From CAVVAL01 sp963740215 (lineage in GTDB: Bacteria; Actinomycetota; Actinomycetes; Mycobacteriales; Cryptosporangiaceae), in assembly GCA_963740215.1 (NCBI GenBank), contig CAVUDJ010000008.1, forward strand, positions 496,001-560,000: a stretch of 64,000 bases of DNA, given 5' to 3'. The translations under genes and the position numbers were made by a program. The notes under the pieces are model-generated. The model was not told the DNA's origin, made no database searches, and saw only the letters and a list, made by a program, of their open reading frames with translations. Within the stretch, counting starts at the first letter, position 1; every line of letters begins with the position of its first letter. This document shows, one piece after another, positions 38,105-47,138 of the stretch.

Positions 38105-38250
38105 GCTAGTCCGCCGGTCCCGGCGACGTCCGGGAACGATGGTTCGCGTTACAACATCGACAGCTCATCGTCGGCGCAGGTCGAGAATGTAGCGAAACCC
38201 GTGTCCGCGCCAACGTCACACACAACCCCGTTCGCGATACATTTCGTGCC

Positions 38251-38840
38251 ATGCGCATCGGCTACTGGCGAGTGTCCACCCGCGACCAGAACCCCGACGC
38301 CCAAGCCGACGCCCTCCGCGCGGCCGGCTGCGAGGCGGTCTTTCTCGACAAGGCCTCCGGCAAGCTGGCCCGCCGGCCCGAGCTCGACAAGGTGCTCGCT
38401 GGAGAGTGCGCGACGGCGACCAGCTGGTGATCACGAAGCTCGACCGGCTCGGCCGGTCCGCTGGAGCACCTCATCGACCTGTCCAACGACCTGCAGGGGC
38501 GCGGCGTCGACCTGGTCGTCCTCGACCAAGGCATCGACACCTCGACCGCCGTCGGGCGGATGTTCTTCCAGATCCTCGGCGCGATCGCCGAGTTCGAACA
38601 CGCCCTCATGAGCGAGCGCACCCGCGACGGCCTGGAAGCCGCCCGGGCCCGCGGCCGCACCGGCGGCCAGAAGCCCAAACTCGCCCCACGCCAAGCCAAG
38701 CATCGCCCAGGCCATGTACGAGGAGACCGGCCGACGGCCGGCCACCGCTGCACACCGTCGCGCAGATCGCCGCCGAGTTCGGCGTCACCCGCCCCACCAT
38801 CTACCGGCACCTCGACCAGGCCGCGAACGCCACACGTTGA
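38251..38840 (+). pseudogene. Serine recombinase (resolvase/invertase), several frameshifts
   Basis: ATG 38251 opens MRIGYWRVSTRDQNPDAQAD with the catalytic Ser of YxRVST. The remainder is spread over three frames: VRDGDQLVITKLDRLGRS, LEHLIDLSNDLQGRGVDLVV, FFQILGAIAEFEHALMSERT with RDGLEAARARGR, and the C-terminal HTH VAQIAAEFGVTRPTIYRHL ending at TGA 38840. Shifts occur near 38400, 38463, 38700 and 38735. Full length otherwise, about 195 aa. Probably derived from a transposon or invertible segment. Confidence 0.82.
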
Positions 38841-39071
38841 CAGCCTGGATCGGCCTGCCACGCCGTGGCCGGCCTGGAACTAGTCGGCACCCGCGACGAC
38901 CAGCCCACCCCCGCACCCGAGGTGTCGACCGGGATGATCATCACCGACGATCTCCTCCCCGCTTCGAGGTGGCACCGGAACACTTCTTGAAAACCAGGTC
39001 GGTGTGCGCGTCGATCTCGGTCGCAGCGACGGACATGAGGCTTCGCGGTGCCAGTTTCGGGGCCTGAAGCG

Positions 39072-39692
39072 TCACCGTGGTGAGGATCGTGAGGTCGCGG
39101 TCCAGGCCGCACGGATGCCAGACGTACGTACCGACTGGAAAGTCGTCGTTCGCCAGCCAGTCATCCGCGCGCGGCCCGCGGATGACCCGCTCAATGCACG
39201 TCGATGACGGGTCTGCCGGTGGGCCGGGTTGTTCTGCGCCAGCCGCTCCAGCGCGTACAGGCCGCCGAGGCGGACCGCGGCCTTCTCATGACCCAGCTGC
39301 TCGACGGCCTTGGTGTACAGCTCGGTGATCCTGCGTTCCGCCAGGTCGTGTTTGGTGTCCGCCGCGACGTCGCGCTGGTGCCGATCCGCGGCCTCGGTGA
39401 CCTTCTGCCGCCGGTAGGCCACCACCAACGCCACGAGGCCGCCGATCCCGGCGACGACAGTCAGTGCGATCTTCACCATGTCCAACCGGGTCGCCGCACT
39501 CACCCCGGGCGTGGTGGCGGCACCGGACGGGGTGGGCGTCGGCGCCGTGGCCGGCGACGTCGAGTCGATGCCCCACCACAACAGCAACAGCGTCAGCCCG
39601 AACGCCGCCAGGGCGAACACCGCGGCGATGGTGATGTTGAACCAGATCGATTTGAGCTTGGGCGTCCCCGGCTCGTGCGCAGCGCTCGTCAT
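39072..39692 (-). CDS. Membrane protein of the pentapeptide-repeat-associated type, C-terminus disrupted
   Basis: 206 aa as read. The ATG at 39692 opens MTSAAHEPGTPKLKSIWFNI, then two transmembrane helices (IAAVFALAAFGLTLLLLWW and IALTVVAGIGGLVALVVAYR), then AERRITELYTKAVEQLGHE and VRLGGLYALERLAQNNPAHR. That last pattern is common before a cytoplasmic helical tail in actinobacterial pentapeptide-repeat proteins. After PAHRQT the composition becomes Arg-rich and unnatural, so the 3' end is frameshifted or truncated near 39200. Function unknown. Confidence 0.65.
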   Translation of the reverse strand: MTSAAHEPGTPKLKSIWFNITIAAVFALAAFGLTLLLLWWGIDSTSPATAPTPTPSGAATTPGVSAATRLDMVKIALTVVAGIGGLVALVVAYRRQKVTEAADRHQRDVAADTKHDLAERRITELYTKAVEQLGHEKAAVRLGGLYALERLAQNNPAHRQTRHRRALSGSSAGRARMTGWRTTTFQSVRTSGIRAAWTATSRSSPR

Positions 39693-39923
39693 CCGGTCGA
39701 TGGTGGCCCTTCGATATCAGATTCGCTGCCCAACCTCGCCGAAACATCAGTGGGCACGACGAGGCCGGTGCCCGGCCCGCTCCGAGTGCGGCACGACTGT
39801 CCACCCTGCGGCCCGTTGTGGGACGACTTGTGGAACGGGAACGCTGGATTTCCTGGCGGTCGATGCCGAGGCCCGGCGAGCTGTTCCACTTCCAAGGTTC
39901 TGGAACGGCAGCGCACGACGAAA

Positions 39924-40200
39924 TTAGCGCTCGCCACTAAGCCCGGTGCGCCAGTGGTCGAGACGGCCGCGGGTGTCGACGGTCTGGGGGTGGTCGGGGC
40001 CCAACACGCGCAACATGTCGACCAGGAGTTCCTCGAAGGCGGCCGCCGCGCCGGCCGGATCCCCGGCTTCACCTCGCCAGGAGGCGAGGTAATTTCGGGT
40101 GTTGAGGGTGCGGGGGTGGTCCGGGCCGAGCACCCGCAGCTGGTCGACCAGGAGTTCCTCGGTGGCGGCCGCGCACCGGCCGGATCCCGGCTTCACGAGG
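39924..40200 (-). pseudogene. C-terminal fragment of a TPR-repeat protein
   Basis: About 90 codons: TEELLVDQLRVLGPDHPRTL, NTRNYLASWRGEAGDPAGAA, FEELLVDMLRVLGPDHPQTV and DTRGRLDHWRTGLSGER before TAA 39924. Two tandem TPR units typical of the end of NB-ARC/TPR signalling proteins. It begins abruptly just beyond the phoD stop, so the 5' part is lost. Same repeat family as the fragment at 37975-38104 but in the opposite orientation. Confidence 0.7.
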
Positions 40201-40213
40201 TGCAGTACGCGGG

Positions 40214-41815
40214 TCAGACGCGCTCAAGCTCTACGCGGCCTGCCGGCACGCGTAGCTGGTGGCTCGTCGTCACGCCTGCGGTGGCCGACAGTTTGTCGAC
40301 CTGGCGGTAGGCGAAGCGTGCCTCGGCTGCGGTGACTTCGAGTACGCCGTAGCCGTGCTGCACCATGTCGCACAGCTTCAGGTGCCCGTTGCGACCCAGC
40401 CGGAGCTGCTCCTCCGTACGCGCGGCCGCAGCGCCCTTGCTGTCACCTGTGTTCGTCGACGTCACCGACGGGACCACGAACTCCACCGCGGCCTTGCGGG
40501 TGCCCGCCGGGTTGCTCGGCGCGCCGCCCGGCGCGAAGCCCGTGTTCCACAGCTCGGCCGCGAACGTGTCGTGGTCGTCGCCCGTGACGACGACGCAGTT
40601 CTGTACCTGGTTCGCGATCGTCGACAGCAGCTCGGTGCGCTCGGCGCCGTACCCGTCCCAGCTGTCGAGGTAGGCACGCTCGCCGTTCGCGCCGACCGCC
40701 ATCCCCATCATCATGTTGGGGTTGGCCAGCAGCTTCCAGCGCGCCTGCGAACCGCGCACCCCGCCCAGCAGCCACGCCTTCTGCGCCGCGCCGAGCATCG
40801 TGCGTCCGGCCGCGTCGGCCTCGGGGCACGCCTTGCTGCCGCCGTCGCCGCAGGGCTGGTCGTCCTTGTACTGGCGGGTGTCGAGCGTGAACAGCTCGGC
40901 GGTGGCCCCCAGACGCAGCGAGCGGTACGTGCGGGTCAGCTCCTCCGCCGTCCGCGGCACCGGCATCCGCTCGAACCACGCCTGCCAGGCCAAAGCCTTC
41001 TTCTGCTGGAAGAACAGCTCAGGGAACGACCACTTGTTCTTGGTGTAGTTGTTGCGGAACTCATGGTCGTCCCACAGGGGCACGAACGCGTGGGCGGCGT
41101 GCATCGCGCGCAGGTTCGCGTCCTGGCGGTAGAAGGCGTACTTGGCTCGCATCGCGCCGATCGTCTGCGGGTACAGGTTGAGGTCGAGGCCGCGAGGGCC
41201 GGGCGCCGTGGCCTCGTAGACGTAGTCTCCGAGGCCGATCACCAGGTCGAGATCCTCAGCGGCCAGGTGCTTGTGCGCGGCGTAGTACCCCTCCGTGTAC
41301 CCCTGGCAGGTGAAGAAACCGATGCGCACCGGTGCCTGCGAGTCGGCAGGGCGCAGCGTGCGGAAGCGACCCACCGGCGAGGCGGTGTCCTTGCCGCGGA
41401 ACTGGTAGTAGTACTCCTCCCCCGGTGCAAGCCCCGTCGCCGGGAAGTGCGCGGTGCCATCGGCGCTCTTCGGCGCCGTGACGGTGGTGACGATGTCTGG
41501 GCTCGACAGGTCCTGGCGCCGCGAGACGACCAGCGCGAGCGTGGCGTCGCCTTCGAACACGCCGCGCGGCACCTGCGTCCACAACATGGCGCCGTCGGTG
41601 CGCGGCACTCCGGCCATCACGCCCTCGGGGAACTTCGGCGCCTTGGTCAGGTCGGGCGCGAGGTCGGCCGCGGTCGCCAGCATCGGAGTGCCCGAGCGCC
41701 ACGCCGAGCCGGCGGAGGCTGTGCCGCCGGGTAGGGCAACCGCGCCGCCGATACCGGCGAGGGCGGCCAGAAAGGCGCGGCGCGACGTGACGGTTCTGTC
41801 GTTGGTGTCATCCAC
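40214..41815 (-). CDS. phoD: Tat-exported alkaline phosphatase D
   Basis: 533 aa, intact. Twin-arginine signal TSRRAFLAALAGIGGAVAL. The PhoD N-terminal Fn3-like domain (PKFPEGVMAGVPRTDGAMLW, LAPGEEYYYQFRG) precedes the metallophosphatase core: FFTCQGY, DLVIGLGDYVYE, PLWDDHEFRNNYT, LDTRQYKDDQPC, LANPNMMM and VVTGDDHDTFAAEL. Ca/Fe-dependent phosphomono/diesterase acting outside the membrane. With the PhoX-like and metallophosphoesterase genes this window has three exported phosphatases. No Pho box was identified by eye. Confidence 0.93.
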   Translation of the reverse strand: MDDTNDRTVTSRRAFLAALAGIGGAVALPGGTASAGSAWRSGTPMLATAADLAPDLTKAPKFPEGVMAGVPRTDGAMLWTQVPRGVFEGDATLALVVSRRQDLSSPDIVTTVTAPKSADGTAHFPATGLAPGEEYYYQFRGKDTASPVGRFRTLRPADSQAPVRIGFFTCQGYTEGYYAAHKHLAAEDLDLVIGLGDYVYEATAPGPRGLDLNLYPQTIGAMRAKYAFYRQDANLRAMHAAHAFVPLWDDHEFRNNYTKNKWSFPELFFQQKKALAWQAWFERMPVPRTAEELTRTYRSLRLGATAELFTLDTRQYKDDQPCGDGGSKACPEADAAGRTMLGAAQKAWLLGGVRGSQARWKLLANPNMMMGMAVGANGERAYLDSWDGYGAERTELLSTIANQVQNCVVVTGDDHDTFAAELWNTGFAPGGAPSNPAGTRKAAVEFVVPSVTSTNTGDSKGAAAARTEEQLRLGRNGHLKLCDMVQHGYGVLEVTAAEARFAYRQVDKLSATAGVTTSHQLRVPAGRVELERV

Positions 41816-41857
41816 GCCGGGCAGTATGGTGCCGCGCGCCGCCCGTGTGAATAAAAT

Positions 41858-42385
41858 TCACGAAATATCCTGGCCTTGTTCGAAACAGTAACGAGACGCA
41901 CACGCTGCGAGTAGCGCGCCGCCCGCGTTGACCAGGACGTCATCCACTGCGGACACGCGGCCGAGGTCGAGCACGTACTGGGTCACCTCGACGGCCACCG
42001 ATCCCGCGATGGCAAGCGCGAACACCCGCGTCGGCGACGCGAACTCCGGCCAGCGCAGCGGCAGGCAGAACCCGAGGGCCGCGAACACCATCAAGTTGCC
42101 GCCGACCTGCACCGGCACCGCGGACGGATCAAGGCTGAGCAGGTCGCGCACCGGCACCAGACTCAGCCGGGACGGGGCCACGGGATCGGGCCACATCGTC
42201 ATGACGAGCCACGGAACGGTGCCGACGACGGCGCCCGCCTCGGCCAGTGCGTACCTGCGGCCGATGGGCAGCGGCACCCGCGCGAGCCACCACCGCCGCC
42301 GCGCCCAGACCACGGCGGCGAACGCCACTCCGGTGATCAGCGCGCCCACGAACAACTCGACCCGCCACACCCAGATATCGCGCAT
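41858..42385 (-). CDS. VanZ-like family membrane protein
   Basis: 175 aa from ATG 42385 (MRDIWVWRVELFVGALITGV), with four to five hydrophobic segments. The VanZ core includes VQVGGNLMVFAALGFCLPLR, then VAVEVTQYVLDLGRVSAVDDVLVN cut across the E-x-x-Q and D-x-x-x-N positions of the family. Some VanZ proteins lower teicoplanin susceptibility; most have unknown roles. A longer open frame to 42838 reads Pro-rich non-protein sequence through repeats, so I use the inner ATG. Confidence 0.85.
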   Translation of the reverse strand: MRDIWVWRVELFVGALITGVAFAAVVWARRRWWLARVPLPIGRRYALAEAGAVVGTVPWLVMTMWPDPVAPSRLSLVPVRDLLSLDPSAVPVQVGGNLMVFAALGFCLPLRWPEFASPTRVFALAIAGSVAVEVTQYVLDLGRVSAVDDVLVNAGGALLAACASRYCFEQGQDIS

Positions 42386-42447
42386 CCCGCCACGGTGCCA
42401 CGCGCCCGCCAGCCGCGCCGCCGCTCGCGGCCAGCCCCGCGCACTGC

Positions 42448-42527
42448 GGACCGGCGCGCTGCGGACCGGCGCGATGCGAACCGGCGCGCTCGGGCCGGCG
42501 CGATGCGAACCGGCGCGCTCGGGCTGG
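42448..42527. repeat. Degenerate 15-bp tandem repeat
   Basis: About five units of the form GGACCGGCGCGCTGC / GAACCGGCGCGCTCG between vanZ and the sugar ABC operon. The 15-bp period could encode five-residue repeats in any frame, but no flanking gene structure supports coding. Confidence 0.6.
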
Positions 42528-42541
42528 CGGCCGGCCTGATC

Positions 42542-42616
42542 GGAAACGGACTTGCGGTGCAAATCGGGGCAGGCGCGCCAGGTATAGGCACGGCTTCCCC
42601 AAAAGTCCGGTTCGGG
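42542..42616. repeat. Dispersed palindromic element, family C, copy 2
   Basis: AAACGGACTTGCGGTGCAAA at the left and TTCCCCAAAAGTCCGGTTCG at the right, sharing the central GGTATAGGCACG block with the copy at 23404-23481. It lies between divergent genes (vanZ and the sugar-binding protein). Confidence 0.65.
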
Positions 42617-42836
42617 GCGACGGCGGGGCGGCGGCGGCGGTTCGGGCAGCGGCGCCGGTCGTGGGCGGCGCGGCGGTTGGGGCGGCGCCGGGTCGGGCGG
42701 CGGGCTGGAGTCACGGTGGAGCGCGGGCGGGCTGTCCGGCGGTGGTTCCTTGGGGGCGAGCACGGGCGCGGACGGGGGCTGGTTCACGCGCCGGCCCGGC
42801 TGGCGCAAGCTCACCAGCCAGCCGAACGTCATGGAC

Positions 42837-42877
42837 AAAGCATTAGATTTTTGTATATTCCCACTAAGTTAGATCCG
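42837..42877 (+). promoter_or_regulatory. AT-rich promoter region of the sugar ABC operon
   Basis: Unusually AT-rich for the window (AAGCATTAGATTTTTGTATA onward), with a TATATT at 42854-42859 as possible -10, about 66 bp before the binding-protein start. The -35 is not certain. Confidence 0.45.
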
Positions 42878-42924
42878 CCGTCGTATGACAACGATGTCGG
42901 CTTTCAGCCGCGAAGGAGCCTTCT

Positions 42925-44193
42925 ATGCGCCGTGTCCTGGTTCTCGCCGCTGTCACGGTGTTCGCGCTGAGCGGGTGCGGGCTCGGCGGCTCCGATACGG
43001 GCGGCGAGAAGCAGGGCGGTCCGGTGAGCGGCGAGATCAAGGGCGAGATCACGTTCCAGACGTGGAACCTGCGCGAGAAGTACGCCGACTACTTCAACGG
43101 CGTCGTCGCCGCGTTCGAGAAGGAGAACCCGGGCACGAAGGTGAAGTGGGTCGACCAGCCGGCCGACGGGTACGCCGACAAGCTCCAGGCCGACGCCGCC
43201 GCCGACGCGCTGCCAGACGTCCTCAACACCACGCCCGACCTCGGGTATCCCCTGGCCAAGGCGGGCCTGTTGCTCGACCTCGACGTCGCGACCCCGGAGG
43301 CGAAGACCGACTACCTGCCGAACGCGTGGACCGGCTTCGCACCGCCCGAGGGCGGCGGCGCGTTCGCCTACCCGTGGTACCTCAACACCGGCCCGGTCTT
43401 CTACAACAAGGACCTGTTCCGCAAGGCCGGCCTCGACCCGCAGAAGCCGCCGACCACGTACGCCGAACTGCGCACCCAGGCGCTGACGATGGCCCGCACG
43501 AAGATCGCGATGCTCGGCCAGACGCCCGGCATCGAGGACTTCGGCCTCTACGGCGTGCCGCTGATGAACGCCGAGGGCACGAAGTTCACGTTCAACGACG
43601 CGAAGGGCGTCGAGCTGGTCGAGATGTACAAGCAGCTCTACGACGCGAAGGCGCTGCTGCCCGAGGCGCTGACCCAGACCTACACCGGCAGCGGCGCGAA
43701 GTTCATGGCGCAGCAGGTGGCGCTGAGCCCCGGCTCGGGCTACGACCTGGAGAACTTCCGTACCAACGCGCCGGGCCTCTACCGCAACGTCGGCATCACG
43801 AAGACGATCACGAACACCGGCAACGCGAACATGTACCTGCAGGGCATCTCGGTCGCCGCGCACAGCAAGAACAAGTCGACGGCCGCCGCGTTCGCGCGGT
43901 TCGTCACCAACGCCGAGAACCAGCTGGCGTTCGCCAAGATCGTCACGATCTTCCCGAGCACCAACGGCACGCTCGAAGACCCGTACTTCACCAAGGACGA
44001 CGGCACCGACGTCGGACGGGTGCGCGTCGCCGCCGCCCAGCAGCTCAAGACCGCCGTCAACTACACCCCGACCCGGCTCAGCGAGCAGATGAAGGACTCG
44101 CTGCGCCAGGAGCTGGCCAACGCGATGCTCGGCAAGAAGCCGGCGAGGAAGGCCCTCGACGACGCGGTGGCCAAGTGCAACTCGCTGCTCTGA
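42925..44193 (+). CDS. Sugar ABC transporter substrate-binding lipoprotein
   Basis: 422 aa, intact, family 1 extracellular solute-binding protein. AAGGAG lies 7-8 nt before ATG 42925. Lipoprotein signal with lipobox LSGC. Lobe features include ITFQTWNLREKYADYFNGVV, AAADALPDVLNTTPDLGYPL, NTGPVFYNKDLFRKAGLDP and AEFARFV-like AAAFARFVTNAENQLAF. First gene of an operon with two permeases, a GH5-like enzyme and a GH38 mannosidase, so a mannose-containing oligosaccharide is the inferred ligand. No ATPase gene follows; a shared MsiK-type ATPase is likely. Confidence 0.93.
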   Translation: MRRVLVLAAVTVFALSGCGLGGSDTGGEKQGGPVSGEIKGEITFQTWNLREKYADYFNGVVAAFEKENPGTKVKWVDQPADGYADKLQADAAADALPDVLNTTPDLGYPLAKAGLLLDLDVATPEAKTDYLPNAWTGFAPPEGGGAFAYPWYLNTGPVFYNKDLFRKAGLDPQKPPTTYAELRTQALTMARTKIAMLGQTPGIEDFGLYGVPLMNAEGTKFTFNDAKGVELVEMYKQLYDAKALLPEALTQTYTGSGAKFMAQQVALSPGSGYDLENFRTNAPGLYRNVGITKTITNTGNANMYLQGISVAAHSKNKSTAAAFARFVTNAENQLAFAKIVTIFPSTNGTLEDPYFTKDDGTDVGRVRVAAAQQLKTAVNYTPTRLSEQMKDSLRQELANAMLGKKPARKALDDAVAKCNSLL

Positions 44194-44204
44194 GGACCGG
44201 CCGG

Positions 44205-44250
44205 TTTGGGCGATCTTTCTGGCGCTATAGCGCCAGAAAGATCGCCCAAA
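44205..44250. repeat. Perfect 46-bp palindrome, family A, copy 1
   Basis: The left arm TTTGGGCGATCTTTCTGGCG, centre CTATAG and right arm CGCCAGAAAGATCGCCCAAA make a perfect dyad. It lies 12 bp after the binding-protein stop and directly precedes the permease coding region. Copies at 51457-51502 and 60803-60848. Confidence 0.85.
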
Positions 44251-45124
44251 GCGAGAGCGCCGCGACGCCGTGGTTGTTTCTCGCGCCGGGGCTCGCTGGT
44301 GGCGGTCGGGTTCAGCCTGTATCCGTTCCTCAACACGATCGTGCTGGCGTTCACCGACGCCCGGGTGCTCAGCGGCGGGCGGTTCACCGGCGGCGAGAAC
44401 TTCGACCGGATGCTCGCGGACCCGCAGTTCTGGACGGCGCTGCGCAACAGCTCGCTCTACGTGCTCGGCGTCGTGCCGCCGCTGGTGCTGCTGCCGCTGC
44501 TCCTCGCGGTGCTGGTGCAGCGCAAGGTCCCCGGCATCGGCTTCTTCCGCACCGCGTTCTACACGCCGGTCGTGGCGTCGATGGTCGTCGTCGGGCTGAT
44601 CTGGACGTGGCTGCTCGACAGCCGCGGCCTGGTGAACAGCGTGCTGACCCAGCTCGGCGCGATCACCGAACCCGTGCCGTTCCTCACCGACGAGTGGCTG
44701 CTGCTCGCCAGCGCCATGCTCGTCACCGTGTGGAAGGGCCTCGGGTACTACATGGTCGTCTACCTGGCGGCGCTGGGCGGCGTCCAGCGCGAGCTGCACG
44801 AGGCGGCCAAAGTGGACGGCGCCGGGGCGGTCCGGCGGTTCCTGTCGGTGACGGTGCCCGCCGTGCGGTCCACAATGGTGCTGGTGGCGGCGCTGTCGGC
44901 GGTCGCGGCGTTCCGCGTCTTCTCCGAGGTGTACCTGCTGTCCGGCGCGTCCGGCGGTCCGGGCGGCGCCGACACGACGCTCGTCATGCTGATCCGCCAG
45001 GTCGGCACCGGCCTGTCCGGCGAGCTCGGGCTACGCCTCGGCACTCAGCATCGTGCTGTTCGCCCTCACGCTCGGGTTGCTGCTCCTCGCGATGCGGCTG
45101 AACCGCGCCGAGGACGTCGAGTGA
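44251..45124 (+). CDS. Sugar ABC transporter permease 1 (MalF-type), start missing and two frameshifts
   Basis: Homology begins SESAATPWLFLAPGLA immediately after the palindrome, with no ATG, GTG or TTG in frame between the binding-protein stop and this point. The frame shifts near 44297 to LVAVGFSLYPFLNTIVLAFT, then continues with RTAFYTPVVASMVVVGLIWT, the EAA loop LHEAAKVDGAGAVRRFLSVT, and a second shift near 45030 before LSIVLFALTLGLLLLAMRLN and the stop TGA 45122-45124. About six transmembrane helices. Probably functional in the real genome. Confidence 0.85.
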
Positions 45125-45933
45125 GGCTCGCTGGGCGGTACCTGCTGCTCCTCGCGGTGCTGGCGCTGTGCGTCGGGCCGTTCCTGTGGCAGCTGTCGAC
45201 GTCGCTCAAGGGTCTGGACGAGGACATCTACAGCATCCCGCCGCGCCTGCTGCCGGCCGATCCGACGCTCGACCACTACACGCGCGTCGCCGACGTCGTG
45301 CCGGTCTGGCAGTTCGCGTTCAACTCGGTGCTGGTCGCGGTGGCGAACGTGGCGCTCAACTGCGCGGGCGCGGCGATGGCCGGGTACGCCCTCGCCCGGC
45401 TGTCGTTCCGTGGCCGTCGGGCGGCGCTCGGGGCGTTCGTGCTGAGCCTGCTCGTGCCGGGCGAGGCGATCATGATCTCGCTGTTCCTCATGATGCGGTC
45501 GCTCCGGCTGGACGACACGCTCGTCGCGGTGGTGCTGCCCGGCGCGGTCGCGGCGCTTAACGTCCTGCTCATGCGCAACGCGTTCTCGCGTCAGTCACGG
45601 GCGGTGGAGGAGGCCGCGCTGATCGACGGCGCCAACGCGTGGCAGCGGTTCACGCGGATCTCGCTGCCGGCCGCCAGCGGCACGCTCGCCGTCGTCGCGA
45701 TCCTGTCGTTCATGTTCAGCTGGGACGATTTCCTCTGGCCGCTGATCGTGCTGCGGGATCCCGAGAACTACACGCTCACGATCGGCCTCAACTACCTGCA
45801 GGGCACGTTCGCCAGCGACCAGCGCCTGGTGGCGGCCGGCACGATCATCGCCGTCGCACCGCTGCTGCTGCTGTTCCTCGGCCTGCAGCGGCACTTCTTC
45901 CGCGGCGCGGGCGAAGGGGCGGTGAAGGGATGA
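45121..45933 (+). CDS. Sugar ABC transporter permease 2 (MalG-type)
   Basis: 270 aa, intact. The GTG 45121 overlaps the permease-1 stop (GTGA). Six transmembrane helices; periplasmic loop LKGLDEDIYSIPPRLLPADP; EAA loop VEEAALIDGANAWQRFTRIS that contacts the ATPase; C-terminal LVAAGTIIAVAPLLLLFLGL. The pair of permeases forms the translocation channel for the sugar bound by the 42925 protein. The stop overlaps the next start (ATGA), so the glycosidase is coupled. Confidence 0.94.
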   Translation: MRLAGRYLLLLAVLALCVGPFLWQLSTSLKGLDEDIYSIPPRLLPADPTLDHYTRVADVVPVWQFAFNSVLVAVANVALNCAGAAMAGYALARLSFRGRRAALGAFVLSLLVPGEAIMISLFLMMRSLRLDDTLVAVVLPGAVAALNVLLMRNAFSRQSRAVEEAALIDGANAWQRFTRISLPAASGTLAVVAILSFMFSWDDFLWPLIVLRDPENYTLTIGLNYLQGTFASDQRLVAAGTIIAVAPLLLLFLGLQRHFFRGAGEGAVKG

Positions 45934-47115
45934 CGCGTTTCGGGGTCAACTACACGCCGTCGCGCGGCTGGTTCCACCACTGGCTCGACTTCGACCTCGA
46001 CGACGTCCGCGCCGACTTCGACTCGATCGCCGCGCTCGGGTTCGACCACGTGCGGGTCTTCCCCGTGTGGCCGGTGTTCCAGCCGAACCGCGCGCTGGTC
46101 CGGCCGCGCGCCCTGGCGCAACTGGTGTCCGTGGTCGAGGCCGCCGCCGCGCGTGGCCTCGACGTCGCCGTCGACGGCCTCCAGGGCCACCTGTCCAGCT
46201 TCGACTTCCTGCCGTCGTGGACGCAGACGTGGCACCGGCGCAACCTGTTCACCGATCCGGAGGTGGTCGAGGGCCAGGCACGGTACCTGCGCGCGCTCGG
46301 CGAGGCGCTGCGGGACCTGCCCAACTTCCTCGGCCTGACCCTCGGCAACGAGGTCAACCTGCTGACCCCGGACAACCCCCTTGCGCCCGACGACGCCGCC
46401 CGCTGGCTTCAGCGGCTGCTGGCGGTGTGCGAGGAGGCGGCGCCCGGACGGTTCCACACGCACTCCGAGTACGACGCGGCCTGGTACGAGGCCGGCCACC
46501 CGTTCACCCCGGCCCACGCCGCACGGCTGGGCGCCGCCACCACCGTCCACTCGTGGGTCTTCAACGGCACCGCCGCGCGGCACGGCTCGCGCGGGGCCGC
46601 GACGCTGCACCACGCCGAGTACCTGATCGAGCTGGCGCACGCGTACGCGCTCGACCCCGAGCGGCCGGTCTGGCTGCAGGAGGTCGGCGCCCCGGCCCCG
46701 GACATCCCCGCCGACCAGGCCGCCGACTTCGCCGAGCAGACCCTGGCCAACGCCCTGACCTGTGCGCGAGTCTGGGGCGTGACCTGGTGGTGCTCGCACG
46801 ACGTCGACCGCGCGTTGGTCGACTTCCCCGAGCGCGAGTACGACCTGGGGCTGCTCACGGTGGACCGTGCGGTGAAGCCCGCAGGGGCCCGGCTACAAGC
46901 GTTGCTCCCCGGCTGGCGTGCCGCTGGAACCGGTGCCTCGGCCGACGGCGGTGGTGATCGGCCCCGGCGACGCCCGCGCCGCGTGCGCCCCCGGTGGCGC
47001 GGTGTTCGAGGCCTGGGCCGCGCTCGCAGCGGACGGGGTTCGGGCGGCGCTCGTGGTCGACGACGATCCGGCGCGCCTCGCCGCCCGGGGCATAACTGAG
47101 GTTGTCCGCATCTGA
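45930..47115 (+). CDS. Cytoplasmic GH5-like glycoside hydrolase in sugar operon, one frameshift
   Basis: About 395 aa. No signal peptide. TIM-barrel signatures of clan GH-A: MTRFGVNYTPSRGWFHHWLD, LGFDHVRVFPVWPVFQPN, LGLTLGNEVN (acid/base Glu after Asn) and PVWLQEVGAP (nucleophile Glu). A single shift near 46915 separates LQALLPGWR from LEPVPRPTAVVIGPGDARAA and the C-terminal end at TGA 47115. Coupled to the permease by ATGA. With the downstream mannosidase a mannan or mannoside substrate is the best inference; the exact family (GH5 or GH113-like) is not settled. Confidence 0.82.
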
Positions 47116-47138
47116 CTGAGCACCGTCGGGAGGGCACG

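Noticed and set aside
38957..39195. Minus-strand stretch reading WLANDDFPVGTYVWHPCGLD and onward as a separate gene
   Set aside because: It looks partly protein-like but has no start signal or recognisable family and sits in the fragment patch; it is probably decayed DNA after the disrupted membrane protein.
42386..42838. N-terminal Pro-rich extension of VanZ
   Set aside because: The open frame runs through a tandem repeat and a family C palindrome and reads low-complexity Pro/Arg sequence. The ATG at 42385 fits the family.
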